Source: Akebia trifoliata (Eukaryota; Streptophyta; Magnoliopsida; Ranunculales; Lardizabalaceae). Taken from it: DNA of 64,000 nucleotides. Every line of letters begins with the position of its first letter. The first letter of the stretch is position 1. The stretch spans positions 1 to 64,000 of the forward strand of contig JADQWC010000487.1 in assembly GCA_017979445.1 (NCBI GenBank), read 5' to 3'. Shown here piece after piece: positions 51,835 to 63,176 of the stretch. Made by a program: the position numbers and the translations under genes. The notes beneath the pieces were generated by a model. The model saw only the letters and a list, made by a program, of their open reading frames with translations. It was not told where the DNA came from and did not search any database.

Positions 51835-53574
51835 TGTAGACACCTCATTTTTGCACTCGCCTGATTAATCAACTCGTCAACCCGATCGCAATGATTCTCA
51901 ATGATGGATGTGTATTCCATTGCTTTATTTCGTTACCAGATGTGTTTCAGAAATTCGGATGAGGTATCTCGAACTGACAAAACCTTAGAAACCACGCTAC
52001 GCTAGGAAAATACGATTCCAGAAACATAGAAATCATCATTTTTCAAATAAAAAGAAGTTTTACGATAAAAATCACTAAAAATGACCAAATTATCAAAATA
52101 CCCCTAACATCAAAATAACCCTAGAGCCTACGTTACGATTAGAAAAATCCTTTCAAACACATAAAACAATAAATCGAAATCAAATAAATCACTTCACCAA
52201 TTTTCACAAAATTTGACAAAATTACGAAAATGCCCCTCATAAAGTTCACGACCATTTCACACAAAAATTTTCATAAATAACACAAAATAATATTTCCATT
52301 GAATTCCTTACGAAAAATCAATTCTAAAACATCCTAGAACATTAAAAACCGACTTAAAACGTGAAAAATCCTCTTTGGGGGTAAAACGGTAATTTCAAAA
52401 TTTTCATAATTAAGAATTTTGAAATTAATAAATAAAATATTAAATAATTAAAGTGAAATATTAATGAAATTAATTTAAAATTTTTAACTAAAAAAATCGA
52501 TCAATCGGGCTCTCATGGAATATTGTTGAGGGTTCATGAGATATTTCTTTAAAGACCCGTCCATTTGGGGGTCCAAAGAATTAAAGATATTTTAGAGGGG
52601 GGTTCTCCAAAACTTTAAAGTCAATGAAGCAAGACTAAAGTCAAGGTATTAAAGTCAATCAAGTAAGACTGAAGTCAAAATTAAAGTCAATTAAGCAAGG
52701 CTGAAGTCAAGATATTAAAAGTCAATCAATTAAGACTGAAGTCAAAATATTAAAAGTCAAACAAATAAGACCAAAAGTCAAAATCATAATAGAATTCTAA
52801 TTAAATAATAACTCTATCTAATAGAGTTCTAACTAAAAAACAATTCTACCTAAAACAATTCTAATTAAAACACAATTCTACCTAAAACAATTTTAACTAA
52901 AACACAACTCTAACTAAAAGAACTCTAATTAAATACTAATTCTATCCAAATCAACCCTTAAAAAATTCTATAAATAGAGGTCCTCACACCCTATTTTCGT
53001 ATCAAATCATAAACCCTAAGAGAAGTAGGTAAAAAAGTCCCCCTAGCCTCCCATAAACCCTAGTTTTGAAGCCCCAACTCCTTACCTAATACCCATACTT
53101 CGATTTTAGCTTAAAAAATACCTAAAAGCCCTTCAAAAACACCCTAAAATCCATAAAAAAATCCGAAGAATCCAGATCTAAGGAAGGGATACCTCGCCTC
53201 GAAGATCAGAAATCAGATCCGGAGACAGACCGAAGTAAGGAATTCTATACAAGGAATTACTTAATCAGATCTGAGGGAACGAAAAAGTTGTCTTCGGGAA
53301 GGTATAATTTCTTAATTTTTTTTATCTAGGTTTTTTTTAGCAATGTAATTTATTTGAAAAATTAGTAGAGACCGGCTTTGGTCGGGCGGGGTTGGTGCCT
53401 AACACCTTCCAACCCCGTAACGTGATCTCCGGACCCTTTTTTCTTTCGTAGATTAGTAATGTTTGCCTTTCTTAGTGTCAGTTTGGTTCCTAGACCTTAA
53501 TAATTAGGTGGCGACTCCCAAACCTCAAGGGTCAAAAGTGGATCCGCGCACCCCGCTGATCGAGGACGCTTTCA
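51835..53574 (+). repeat. 5' LTR of element F (type 1)
   Basis: 1,740 bp, TGTAGACACC to GCTTTCA. TATAAATAG is at 52969-52977. AGTCAA cluster at 52618-52780; AATTCTACCTAAAACA repeats at 52790-52930. Hairpin near 53390 and PBS-like TGGCGACTCC near 53509. Confidence 0.95.
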
Positions 53575-53575
53575 G

Positions 53576-53594
53576 TGGCGACTCCACTGGGGAC
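53576..53594 (+). promoter_or_regulatory. Primer-binding site of element F
   Basis: TGGCGACTCCACTGGGGAC, one base after the LTR end. The first 17-18 bases are complementary to the 3' end of plant tRNA-Arg as I recall its sequence (ending ...GGAGTCG-CCA). It is the cleanest copy of the site in the window. Confidence 0.8.
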
Positions 53595-53819
53595 TATTGA
53601 GGATCAAACTTGAAAAACCCCAAGTATGGGAGCATTGCCAAGATGACCTAGTTTTTTTTATTATTTAGTTCGATTTATTTTATTTATTTTTTCTATTTAT
53701 TTATTTTTGTGACTTGATTGTAGATGATTTTGGGTATTGCTTTTTTTTTTCAATTAAGGATCACTTTTTGATGACCCCTAAATAATTGAAGATTCAAATT
53801 GACATATGAAAATGATGGA
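53595..53819 (+). other. Element F PBS-proximal leader
   Basis: Matches E from 47322. T-rich, non-coding. Confidence 0.6.
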
Positions 53820-54590
53820 ATGATGAGGGTTGGGACAGTAATGTTAAAACATTTTTACAAAATATTCTATTAAGAATTAAGTCTAGGAACCTCTTAATAA
53901 AATGTAGATCTCATCGAGTAAATTAATTTAGAATCTGAGTTCACTCAATTTCTTTATCGGAAGCCTTAGATATCATCGACGCAAGTTCAATCTTTAAATC
54001 TAGAATTGTTGCTGAATGAAGGTTGGGACAACAATATTAAAACGTTTTTACAGAATATTTTAGTGAAAATTAAATCTGGGAACCTGTTAAGAAAACGTAG
54101 ATCTCATCGAGTAGATTAATTTAGAATCTGAGTTCACTCAATTTCGTTATCGGAAGCCTTAGATATCATCGATGCAAGTTCAATCTGTAAATCTGGAATT
54201 GTTGCTGAATGAAGGTTGGGACAGAAATGTTAAAACGTTTTTACAGAATATTTTAGTGAGAATTAAGTCTAGAAACTTTTAATAAAACGTAGATCTCATC
54301 GAGTAGATTAATTTAGAACCTGAGTTCACTCAATTTCGTTATCAGAAGCTTTAGATATCATCGATGCAAGTTCAATCTGTAAATCTGGAATTGTTTTTGA
54401 ATGAAGGTTGGGACAGCAATGTTAAAACGTTTTTACAGAACATTCTAGTGAGAACTAAGTCTGGGCACTTTTAATAAAATGTAGATCTCATCGATTAGAT
54501 TAATTTAGAAGTTGAGTTCACTCGATTTCGTTATCGGAAGTCTTAGATATCATCGATGTAATTTTGGATTGTATTTTCCTAATTCACAGA
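53820..54590 (+). repeat. 193-bp tandem repeat (four copies) in element F leader
   Basis: Copies are marked by GGTTGGGACAG at 53828, 54021, 54214 and 54406. Each contains GTTAAAACGTTTTTACAGAA, TGTAGATCTCATCGAGTAGA and TTAGATATCATCGATGCAAG. The last copy is also found at 1-230 in element A. C, B and E lack it at this position. Confidence 0.92.
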
Positions 54591-56330
54591 AAATCTGAAT
54601 TTATCTAATATTAGCACAATTAATGTTCCTGAGAGTGAGCTCATCTCAACCATTGTCATTCTATCATCAATGTAACATCTATTGGAATCTCGATTTATTT
54701 TGGATCACCCAAAAATGATCATTGATTGGACCTTAAAAATTATAAAAATTATGCTTATTGCAATGTTTGTTTAATCAATTATTATATGCCATGCTCATTA
54801 ATTGATTTGCCATGATCTTAATAGATATTTTTTGATGTGCATGATTTGATCTTAATCTTGATGTGATGAATTATGTGAGTAATATTCATATGATATTCAT
54901 GTTGTGGTGGTTTAATCTGGCCCATGAGCCCATGTATTTGAAAAAGATCCGGGCACACCCCACCCTATTTTGCACACACCACTAGCATATTTATCGTTTT
55001 GCACGCGTGCATGTCCCATATAGCCAACATGGCACTAGTGCGTGGCCCGATGTCTTCGGAGATACGACGTCATTCATGAAAACTACAACTCCAGTCACGT
55101 ACCTTAGGGTATATCAAACTAGGGCATCAATATCGTCTGATCAGGTGATTCTGAGAGGTATATTGATACACCCAGGCTGGAGCGACTTGAGCCTTTAACC
55201 TATTGTGAGCCATATAGTCACATGTCTCGATTGCCAACGTAGTACTAGTACGTGGTCGGTCCCCTCGTGGGACGCCAAACCATTTATGAAAGCTACAACT
55301 CTTGACTCGTACCCGTAGGTGTAAAAGATAATCTAAGTATATCAATTGCACTTCTCGGTCAAAATCAGTGCCTAAGCAAGATCTTGTCCTGCTGTACCCT
55401 ACTGTACGAGGGGGATAGACTACGTCTATCCTAGACGAGAGGTATTTAAGTAGGCCCTTGCTCAGCATCGTGCGCCACCTCTCAACTGGAAATCAAACTA
55501 GCTATTTTTGACTTCAGAGAAGTGGGTTGAGGTTTTAGATTATCACCTATACGGTATATCAAACTAAGTCACCACGTATCGAAAGGTATATAGGTGTGCT
55601 TGGGCAAGGGTGGCTAGATAAAAATGCATTGCATGTACTAAGCTTAGAAACTAAAAACCTTTCCTGTAGGTCACGACTCGAACTTATCGTGGGGATTCTC
55701 GGGTTGTTTATTGAATGGAACCTTTGGATTGATGAATATATGTGAATGATGTGAATGATGAGATCAGAGTGTATGATGTCCCTAAGGATCAAAAATGTTA
55801 TTTTTGAAAATTAAAATGGGTGCACCAACCCAATAAAAAATCTATTTTAAACTTGACCCTGTCCATCTCGATCCAACGATCATTATGGGCCGAGCCATTG
55901 GAATCAAAATGAAATTCAAACTTTTTTCTGATTCGGATTTTAAACCCATTTTAAAAGAAGAAAAATGTTTTCCAGAAGAGAAATGCTTTTCAAAAGTAAA
56001 ATATTTTCTGGAAGAATAAGATTTTCCAAAAGGAAATGCTTTCCCAAAAAGTTTTCTAAAAGAAAATGTTTTCTAAAAAAAAGAAAAGGAAGAAAATTAT
56101 TTTTAAAAAAAAATGGTTTACAAAAAATCTATTTTCCCATGAAAAATTATTGAAATATTTTTGTGGAAGCTGTTATTCAATGAAAACATTATTTGTCAAT
56201 ATTTTTCAAGAGTGCAATAAAATTATTTTTCTGAATAATCATTACATTAATGAATTGTTTAATGGATTGGTGCACAGAATTCAATAAAATCTCAGGGTTC
56301 GTTTAAAATGTTATCAAGGGGGTAATCCTG
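54591..56330 (+). other. Element F leader module and ORF1-deleted spacer
   Basis: Corresponds to A 230-1740. Both palindromic repeat copies (about 55030 and 55245) are intact. Purine-rich tract at 55950-56110. ORF1 is absent: the tract passes directly into the gag-proximal spacer at about 56150-56330. Short ORFs on the + strand arise from the A-rich tract. Confidence 0.65.
55127..55468 (-). CDS. Antisense leader ORF of element F, 113 aa, hypothetical
   Basis: Same length and boundaries as in A and C, with about a dozen amino-acid differences from A and no stop, although F has lost all its other genes. No domain recognised. Coding status unproven. Confidence 0.3.
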   Translation of the reverse strand: MLSKGLLKYLSSRIDVVYPPRTVGYSRTRSCLGTDFDREVQLIYLDYLLHLRVRVKSCSFHKWFGVPRGDRPRTSTTLAIETCDYMAHNRLKAQVAPAWVYQYTSQNHLIRRY

Positions 56331-57625
56331 GAATTGATTAAATTCACCTTCAATGAGGTTTAAGGGTTATCATTATATCTAAAAGCTCAATCGTCCATCG
56401 TCTAGCTAGGGTTGTAAATCCGATCAGTTAGAGTAAACGTCAATATCAAGTCAACAGTGAGAAATGACCTCAAAATTTCTCAACATCATCCAGTTGTTCT
56501 TTGAAGATCATAGTGCTCCGATCCTACCGGTTGTAAGCAATATCTCAGTCCTCAGTCCTAATCAAACTCGTATAGGTACTTGTCTTGAGTTTTTCATGAG
56601 TCATTTGGGTTAGCTCGAGTCCTTTTTTCAGCAAGGTCATGTCTTCTTTAAATTGAGTCTACTCTTTTCCTGTTTAGTCGAGTTAGTTTATCGAGTTTAT
56701 AGAGGTATCTGTCGCCCCTTTTGAATTTGATTGGATAAAAAAAAATTTTGAATACCGCGAGCGCATTAACGAATTAACTAATAACTGGCTTCAAGGAGAA
56801 ATTCCTCTAATAAGGAACCTCCTCTTGAATGAGAAAATAAATGTCTTGCTCGAGGAAGCAAAGGTCATTGACCTCGGAACAAAAATAATTCCCAAGAAAT
56901 TCAGATTGGAACTAACTTATCCCCAGAGGAGCACAAAGAGATGATGAATTTATTCAGAAAATTCAAAAGACTTGCTTACATGGTCCTATGAGGATATGTC
57001 GAGTAAATTTGGAGTGTTGTTCAACATGAAATATATACCCATCCTGTGAGAACACCACATATACAAACCAAAATTGATTGACATAGTCAGAGGAAGGATT
57101 ATAAAATATATCAGTGCTGGAATTTTAAAATCGATGGAATAGTTGAAACAGCCAATAAAAATCTCAAGACAATCATCGTGAAAATGTGTAAATCACACAC
57201 CGGGATTGGCAGAAAAGTTACCATTCGCATTATGGACATATTACACTTCAATACAGTCTTCTACTAGAGTCACTCTAGTATGATATGGAAGCAATCTTAC
57301 CGGTTAAAAGGGAAAATCCTGTATCTCAAGGTCTTGATGGAAGTTAATTGTTAGAAATAAATTGGGTCTGTCAATGGAGAGGAGTCACTCGCATGTTTGA
57401 CAAGAAAGTCAAAGTTCATCACTTATAAGTCAAGGATCTAAGCATCAGACTACCAAAAAAAAATTTTGAGTACTCTTCCTCGATCATAGAAAGTTTGAAC
57501 TCAATTGGAGAGATTCAATCATTAAGGAAATATTATCTGGAAAAACTGTTAGACTTCAAGATCATGATGGAATCGAATTACCAGAGTCAACCAACCTTGA
57601 CCGGATCAAATGGTACTACATTTAA
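56331..57625 (+). pseudogene. Element F gag-start/pol remnant
   Basis: Gag start to about 56478, then the linker and RT start (56480-57140), then a direct join near 57135-57142 to integrase from the catalytic Glu region (compare 9330) to the family stop. Stops and frameshifts throughout. At the second junction the two sides share GAA. The integrase end (57500-57625) is the best preserved part. Confidence 0.85.
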
Positions 57626-58935
57626 GGAGGCCACTTTTGGCCGAATCAATTTTCCTGCTACCCAGTTCATTATCTCCTTTCTCAGCCCTTTGCAGCCTTT
57701 TCAAAAAAAAAATGATGTTTTTTTATTTCTCAGCCCAATCACCTAACCTAGGGGAGGGAAAATTCGAACAACGTTTTGGTCTGATCCCAAAATTCTGGGG
57801 TACGTAGGCAACCTGAGAAATTACTTCAGGCCCGACCACATCAAAATAAAAAATTAAAAAAAAATAGATTCCCCGACAAAGAAAAAATCTAAAAAGAAAA
57901 AATTCAAAAGAAAAAATTGTCAAAGTGGTGAAAAAAAATTCAAAAGAAAAAGAAAAAATTCAAAAGGAAAAAGAAAATAATTTAAAAAAAAATGCCACAC
58001 AAGGGGAATTTGGGTTTTTGAGCCTCAAAATTCTTTTCTTTTTATACCCAGTCCTAAGCCTACCCATAAAAGTCCTCCTAAGTACTGTGCGAAAAAGTCA
58101 AGGAAGATAGCAGAACATGATCAGACAGTAACTCCAGAAGTGAAGCCTCATAAGATGAAAACCCAGAAATGGCAACTTAGGAAAAAATTAAGGCAAGCTC
58201 ACAAGGTTGAAAATCTGAAAGGACGACCTTGGTTAGGCATGCTCGCTAGATTGAAAACCTAAACAGGCAATCTAGGCAAAACTTAGAGCTATAAAAAAAT
58301 AAAAGAAAATCTCCGTTGACTTGAGAAATTGAAAAGGCAGTCCGAGCCGAAATATAAGAAATCCGAATGATCAAGTTTCAATATCCAGTTTGAATCAAAT
58401 ATAGACTCAGTGGATACAAGTATCTCGTCTATGATTGATCTGAAGAGTTTCATGTCCCTAAGCGAACCGACGGGGAGAAAGAACAAATTCTATGATGAAT
58501 TTCAGAAAGAAATATTTTGTTCCAATTTCTTTGAGCCTGACTTAAAATCTTCAATATAAAAAGTCAAAATTAAAAGTTAAATCTTTATTGCACTTGCGGT
58601 AATTAAGGATTTCAAACTTTCGTAACAAGGGCATTTTCTTTTTCTAAATAGTACAGTTTCCCCCCTTACACTAGAGGCATTTATTTTTAAATTATGTTCA
58701 ATTATCCCGTGCAATGTTCCTTGTCAAACTAGGGGCATTTTTGTTCTGATGCCTGGTCAATTTCAACCCCAAAGGATAAGGTTAACTTTGAATTAAAGGT
58801 TACCCTCTTGATAACAATTTTGAAAACTCTTCAGATTTAAAGAGAGTTAAAATGATTACCGGACCTTCATAAAATCTAACTTTTATTATAAAAAAAAAAA
58901 TCAAATGCAAGGTTAATCCCCCATTTGTTCCTTCA
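57626..58935 (+). other. Element F 3' UTR, part 1
   Basis: Matches A 9887-11100: GGGGCAT motifs at about 58630, 58675 and 58735, short units at 58140-58290, A-rich tracts at 57840-58000. Short ORFs here are shadows of low complexity. Confidence 0.6.
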
Positions 58936-60010
58936 AAGCTTAGTTCATTATTCTTTCACCCTAGGCAGGTAGAGTAGGACTCCCAAAAAAATTAATTCAT
59001 TACTCTTTCACTCCGAGTAGGTAGAGTAGAACTTCAAAAAAAAAAAATTAGTTCATTACTCTTTCACCCTGGGCAGGTAGAGTAGGACTCCCAAAAAAAT
59101 TAGTTTATTACTCTTTCACTCCGAGTAGGTAGAGCAGAACTTCCCAAAATAATTAGTTCATTACTCTTTCACCATGGGCAGGTAGAATAGGACTCCCAAA
59201 AAAATTAGTTCATTACTCTTTCACTCCGAGTAGGTAGAGTAGAACTTCCCAAAAAAATTAGTTCATTACTCTTTCACCCTGGGCAGGTAGAGTAGGACTC
59301 CCAAAAAAATTAGTTCATTACTCTTTCACTCCGAGTAGGTAGAGTAGAAGTTCCCAAAATAATTAGTTCATTACTTCCCAAAATAATTAGTTCATTACTT
59401 TTTCACCCTGGGCAGGTAGAGTAGGACTCCCAAAATAATTAGTTCATTACTCTTTCACGCCGAGTAGGTAGAGTAGAAATTCCCAAAATAATTAGTTCAT
59501 TACTCTTTCACCCTGGGTAGGTAGAGTAGGACTTTCAAAAAGCTTAGTTCATTACTCTTTCACTCCGAGTAGGTAGAGTAGAACTTTTCCAAAAAAAAAA
59601 AATTAGTTCATTACTCTTTCACCCTGGGCAGGTAGAGTAGGACTCCTAAAAAATTAGTTCATTACTCTTTCACTCCGAGTAGGTAGTAGAACTTCCCAAA
59701 AAAATTAGTTCATTACTCTTTCACCCTGGGCAGGTAGAGTAGGACTCTCAAAAAGGTTAGTTCATTACTCTTTCACTCAGAGTAGGTAGAGTAGAACTTT
59801 CCCAAAAAAGAAAAAAAAAATTTAGTTAATTACTCTTTCACCCTGGGCAGGTAGAGTAGGACTCCAAAAAAAAAGTTAGTTCATTACTCTTTCACTCCGA
59901 ATAGGTAGAGTAGAACTTCCCAAAAAAATTAGTTCATTACTCTTTCACCCTGGGCAAGTAGAGTAGGACTTTCAAAAAATTAGTTTATTACTCGTTCACC
60001 TAGGGTAGGT
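58936..60010 (+). repeat. ~53-bp alternating tandem array (about 20 units) in element F 3' UTR
   Basis: Units read TTAGTTCATTACTCTTTCAC then either CCTGGGCAGGTAGAGTAGGA or TCCGAGTAGGTAGAGTAGAA, then CTCCC or CTTCCC and an A-run. The two versions mostly alternate, giving a dimer of about 106 bp. Sequence is unrelated to the 33/34-bp arrays of A, B, C and D at the same position. Confidence 0.93.
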
Positions 60011-60367
60011 AGAGGAAGACATTCAAATTTAACTCAGATTATGCTCACTTTGCTCAGATTATGCTTAGTTTTTTCTCAATCTTTGCTCAGTTTCACACAA
60101 CACATACACTCACACTTGCACATTTTAGTCAGGGATAATTCTCTAAAATTCAAGGATCTGATACTGTCAGTGAGAGCTCACGCTCAAGGACTTGACAACT
60201 TTTTAGTTCGGAGAAAGTTTTACGCTCAAGGATCCGAACATCCTGACGAATTGCTAAATCAGGCTGCAAAATGAACTGTCACTAGCTTTGGCATTCGGAT
60301 ATCGCATTATCTATCAAAATAGATTTGCTATCTAGTTTGCTTCAACCCTCTACCAAAGAGGGGCATC
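60011..60367 (+). other. Element F 3' UTR end and PPT
   Basis: Contains TATGCTCA remnants of the older array type (60030-60090), then the conserved stretch and the PPT AAAGAGGGGCATC (60355-60367). A 77-codon ORF across it is not conserved. Confidence 0.7.
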
Positions 60368-62087
60368 TGTAGACACCTCATTTTTGCACTCGCCTGATTA
60401 ATCAACTCGTCAATCCGATCGCAATGATTCCCAATGATGGATGTGTATTCCATTGCGTTATTTCGTTACCAGATGTGTTTTAGAAATCCGGATGAGGTAT
60501 CTCGAACTGACAAAATCTTAGAAACCATGCTACGCTAGGAAAATACGATTCCAGAAACATAGAAATCATCATTTTTCAGATAAAAAGAAGCTTTACGATA
60601 AAAATCACTAAAACTGACCAAATTACCAAAATACCCCTAACATCAAAACAACCCTAGAGCCTACGTTACGATTAGGAAAATTCTTTCGAACACATAAAAC
60701 AACAAATCGAAATCAAATAATTCACTTCGCCAATTTTCACAAAATTTGACAAAATTATGAAAATGCCCCTCATAAAATTCACGACCATTTCACATAAAAA
60801 ATAATATTTCCATTGAATTCCTTACGAAAAATCGATTCTAAAACATCCTAGAACATTAAAAACCGACTTAAAACGTGAAAAGTCCTCTCCGGGGTAAAAC
60901 GGTAATTTCACAATTTTCATAATTAAAAATTTCGAAATTAATAAATAAAACATTAAATAAATAAAGTGAAATATTAATGAAATTAATTTAAAAATTTTAA
61001 CTAAAAAAATCGATCAATCGAGCTCTCATGGAAAATTGTTGAGGGTTCGTGCGATATTTCTTTAAAGACCCATCCATTTGGGGGTCCAAAGAATTAAAGA
61101 TATTTTAGAGGGGGGTTCTCCAAAAATTTAAAGTCAATGAAGCAAGACTAAAGTCAAGGTATTAAAGTCAATCAAGTAAGACTGAAGTCAAAATTAAAGT
61201 CAATTAAGCAAGACTGAAGTCAAGATATTAAAAGTCAATCAATTAAGACTGAAGTCAAAATATTAAAAGTCAAACAAATAAGATCAAAAGTCAAAATCAT
61301 AATAGAATTCTAATTAAATAATAACTCTATCTAATAGAGTTTTAACTAAAAAACAATTCTACCTAAAATAATTCTAATTAAAACACAATTCTACCTAAAA
61401 CAATTCTAACTAAAACACAACTCTAACTAAAAGCACTCTAATTAAATATTAATTTTATCCAAATCAACCGTTAAAAAATTATATAAATAGAGGTCCTCAC
61501 ACCCTATTTTCGTATCAAATCATAAACCCTAAGAGAAGTAGGTAAAAAAGTCCCCCTAGCCTCCCATAAACCCTAGTTTTGAAGCCCCAACTCCTTACCT
61601 AACACCCATACTTCGATTTTAGCCTAAAAAACACCTAAAAATCCTTCAAAAACACCCTAAAATCCATAAACAAATCCGAAGAATCCAAATCTAAGGAAGG
61701 GATACCTCACCTCGGAGATTAGAAATCAGATCAGGAGACAGACCGAAGCAAGGAATTCTGTACAAGGAATTACTTAATCAGATCAGAGGGAATGATAAAG
61801 TTGTCTTCGGGAAGGTATAATTTCTTAATTTTTTTTATCTAGGTTTTTTTTAGCAATGTAATTTATTTAGAAAATTAGAAGAGACTGGCTTTGGCCGGGC
61901 GGGGTTGGTGCCTAACACCTTCCAACCCCGTAACCTGATCCCCGGACCCTTTTTTCTTTCATAGATTAGTAATGTTTGCCTTTCTTAGAGTCAGTTTGGT
62001 TCCTAGACCTTAATAACTAGGTGGCGACTCCCAAACCTCAAGGGTCAAAAGCGGATCCGCGCACCCCGCGGATCGAAGGCGCTTTCA
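60368..62087 (+). repeat. 3' LTR of element F (type 1)
   Basis: 1,720 bp, TGTAGACACC to GCTTTCA, followed by TAAGG. TATAAATAG is at 61482-61490. Nearly the same as the 5' LTR. Confidence 0.95.
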
Positions 62088-63176
62088 TAAGGTCATGTCT
62101 TCTTTTCGAGTCGACTCTGTTTTATATTGAGTCGAGTTAGTTTGTCGAGTCCTAGAGGTATTTGTCGCCCCATCTGAATTTGATTGGATAAAGAAAATTT
62201 CTGAATACCTTGAGCGCATTAACGAATTAACTATTAATCTGGCTTCAAGGATAGATTTCTTTCTTGAGCAAGAAAATAAGAGTCAGGCTTAACGTTTAAT
62301 CGAGAAAACAAAGGTCATTGGCCTCGGAACATAAATTAATTCCTAAAGAGATTCAAATAGAAACCATCCTATCCCTTGAGGAACACAAGGGGATAATGGA
62401 TTTTCTCAAAAATTTCAAAAGACTTGTTCGCGTGGGCTTATGAGGATATGTTAGGTGTAAGCTTGGGTGTTGTCTGACACAGATTAGATATTGACTTGAT
62501 AAAATGAGATCAAAGAAAATGTTACAAAATGTATCAGTGCTAGACTTCTTAACATGGTAAAGCTCCTAGAATAGATTACATTCTCAGACTAATTAAATGG
62601 TTGAAAAGAAATTGATATCTGATCTATGTTCAAAGTTCAAGATTTTGCATCATCTCCCTACCGTCCTCAGTTTAATAGAGCGGTTGAAGCAAGCAACTAA
62701 TAAGAGTCTCAAAATAACCATTGTGAAAATGTGTCAATCGCACCAGGATTAGTCAGAGAAGCTACCATTCATACTATGGGAGTACAGAAACAGTCTTACC
62801 AGTGGAAAGGGAATCCTGTATCTCAAGGTCTTGATGGAAAGTCAATTGCTAGAAACATACTAGACTCGCCATTGGGTACGAAGAGCTAAACTTGATTGAA
62901 GAAAAACAACTTAGGGTGCAAACTTATCAAAGAAAAATCCCTCGCACGTTTGACAAGAAGGTTAAAGTTCATTACTTACAAGTCATGGATTTAACCATTA
63001 GACTTCAAAGAAAACTAAGTACTCCTCCTCGACCATAGGAGGAAATCTGAAATTAATTGGAGAAATTCATCTATCAGTAAGAAAATACTACTTTGGAAAA
63101 TCATCAGATTTCAAAGAGAATCGAGTACTTATTTTTGACCCTAAAGGGAAGTTCAAACCTAATTGGGGAGGTCCGT
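62088..63176 (+). pseudogene. Element E pol remnant (RT start and integrase)
   Basis: Continues E after F. 62093-62590 matches the linker and RT start. Near 62590-62625 it joins integrase at the second catalytic Asp region. It then runs with many stops to the FKPNWGGP module at 63140-63175. The RT core, RNases H and zinc finger are deleted, with endpoints different from F. It ends at GGTCCGT, cut by element G. Confidence 0.82.

Larger units (their letters stand above)
51835..62087 (+). mobile_element. Element F: complete 10.25-kb non-autonomous copy
   Basis: LTRs 51835-53574 and 60368-62087, perfect target-site duplication TAAGG (51830-51834 and 62088-62092), PBS, leader with four 193-bp repeats, gag-start/pol junction, short pol remnant, 3' UTR with a distinct array, PPT. 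It lacks ORF1, gag, protease, RT core and both RNases H. About seven differences in the first 190 bp of the LTRs. It must have been mobilised in trans, since the same deletion is shared with B and E. Confidence 0.95.
45549..63176 (+). mobile_element. Element E: non-autonomous copy, interrupted by F and G
   Basis: E has a 5' LTR, PBS, a long leader with a copy-specific insert, and the gag-start/pol junction. F (51835-62087) inserted with TAAGG duplication. After 62088 the pol remnant continues to 63176, where another element begins. E inserted in B's 5' LTR. Its 3' UTR and 3' LTR are outside the window. Confidence 0.87.
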
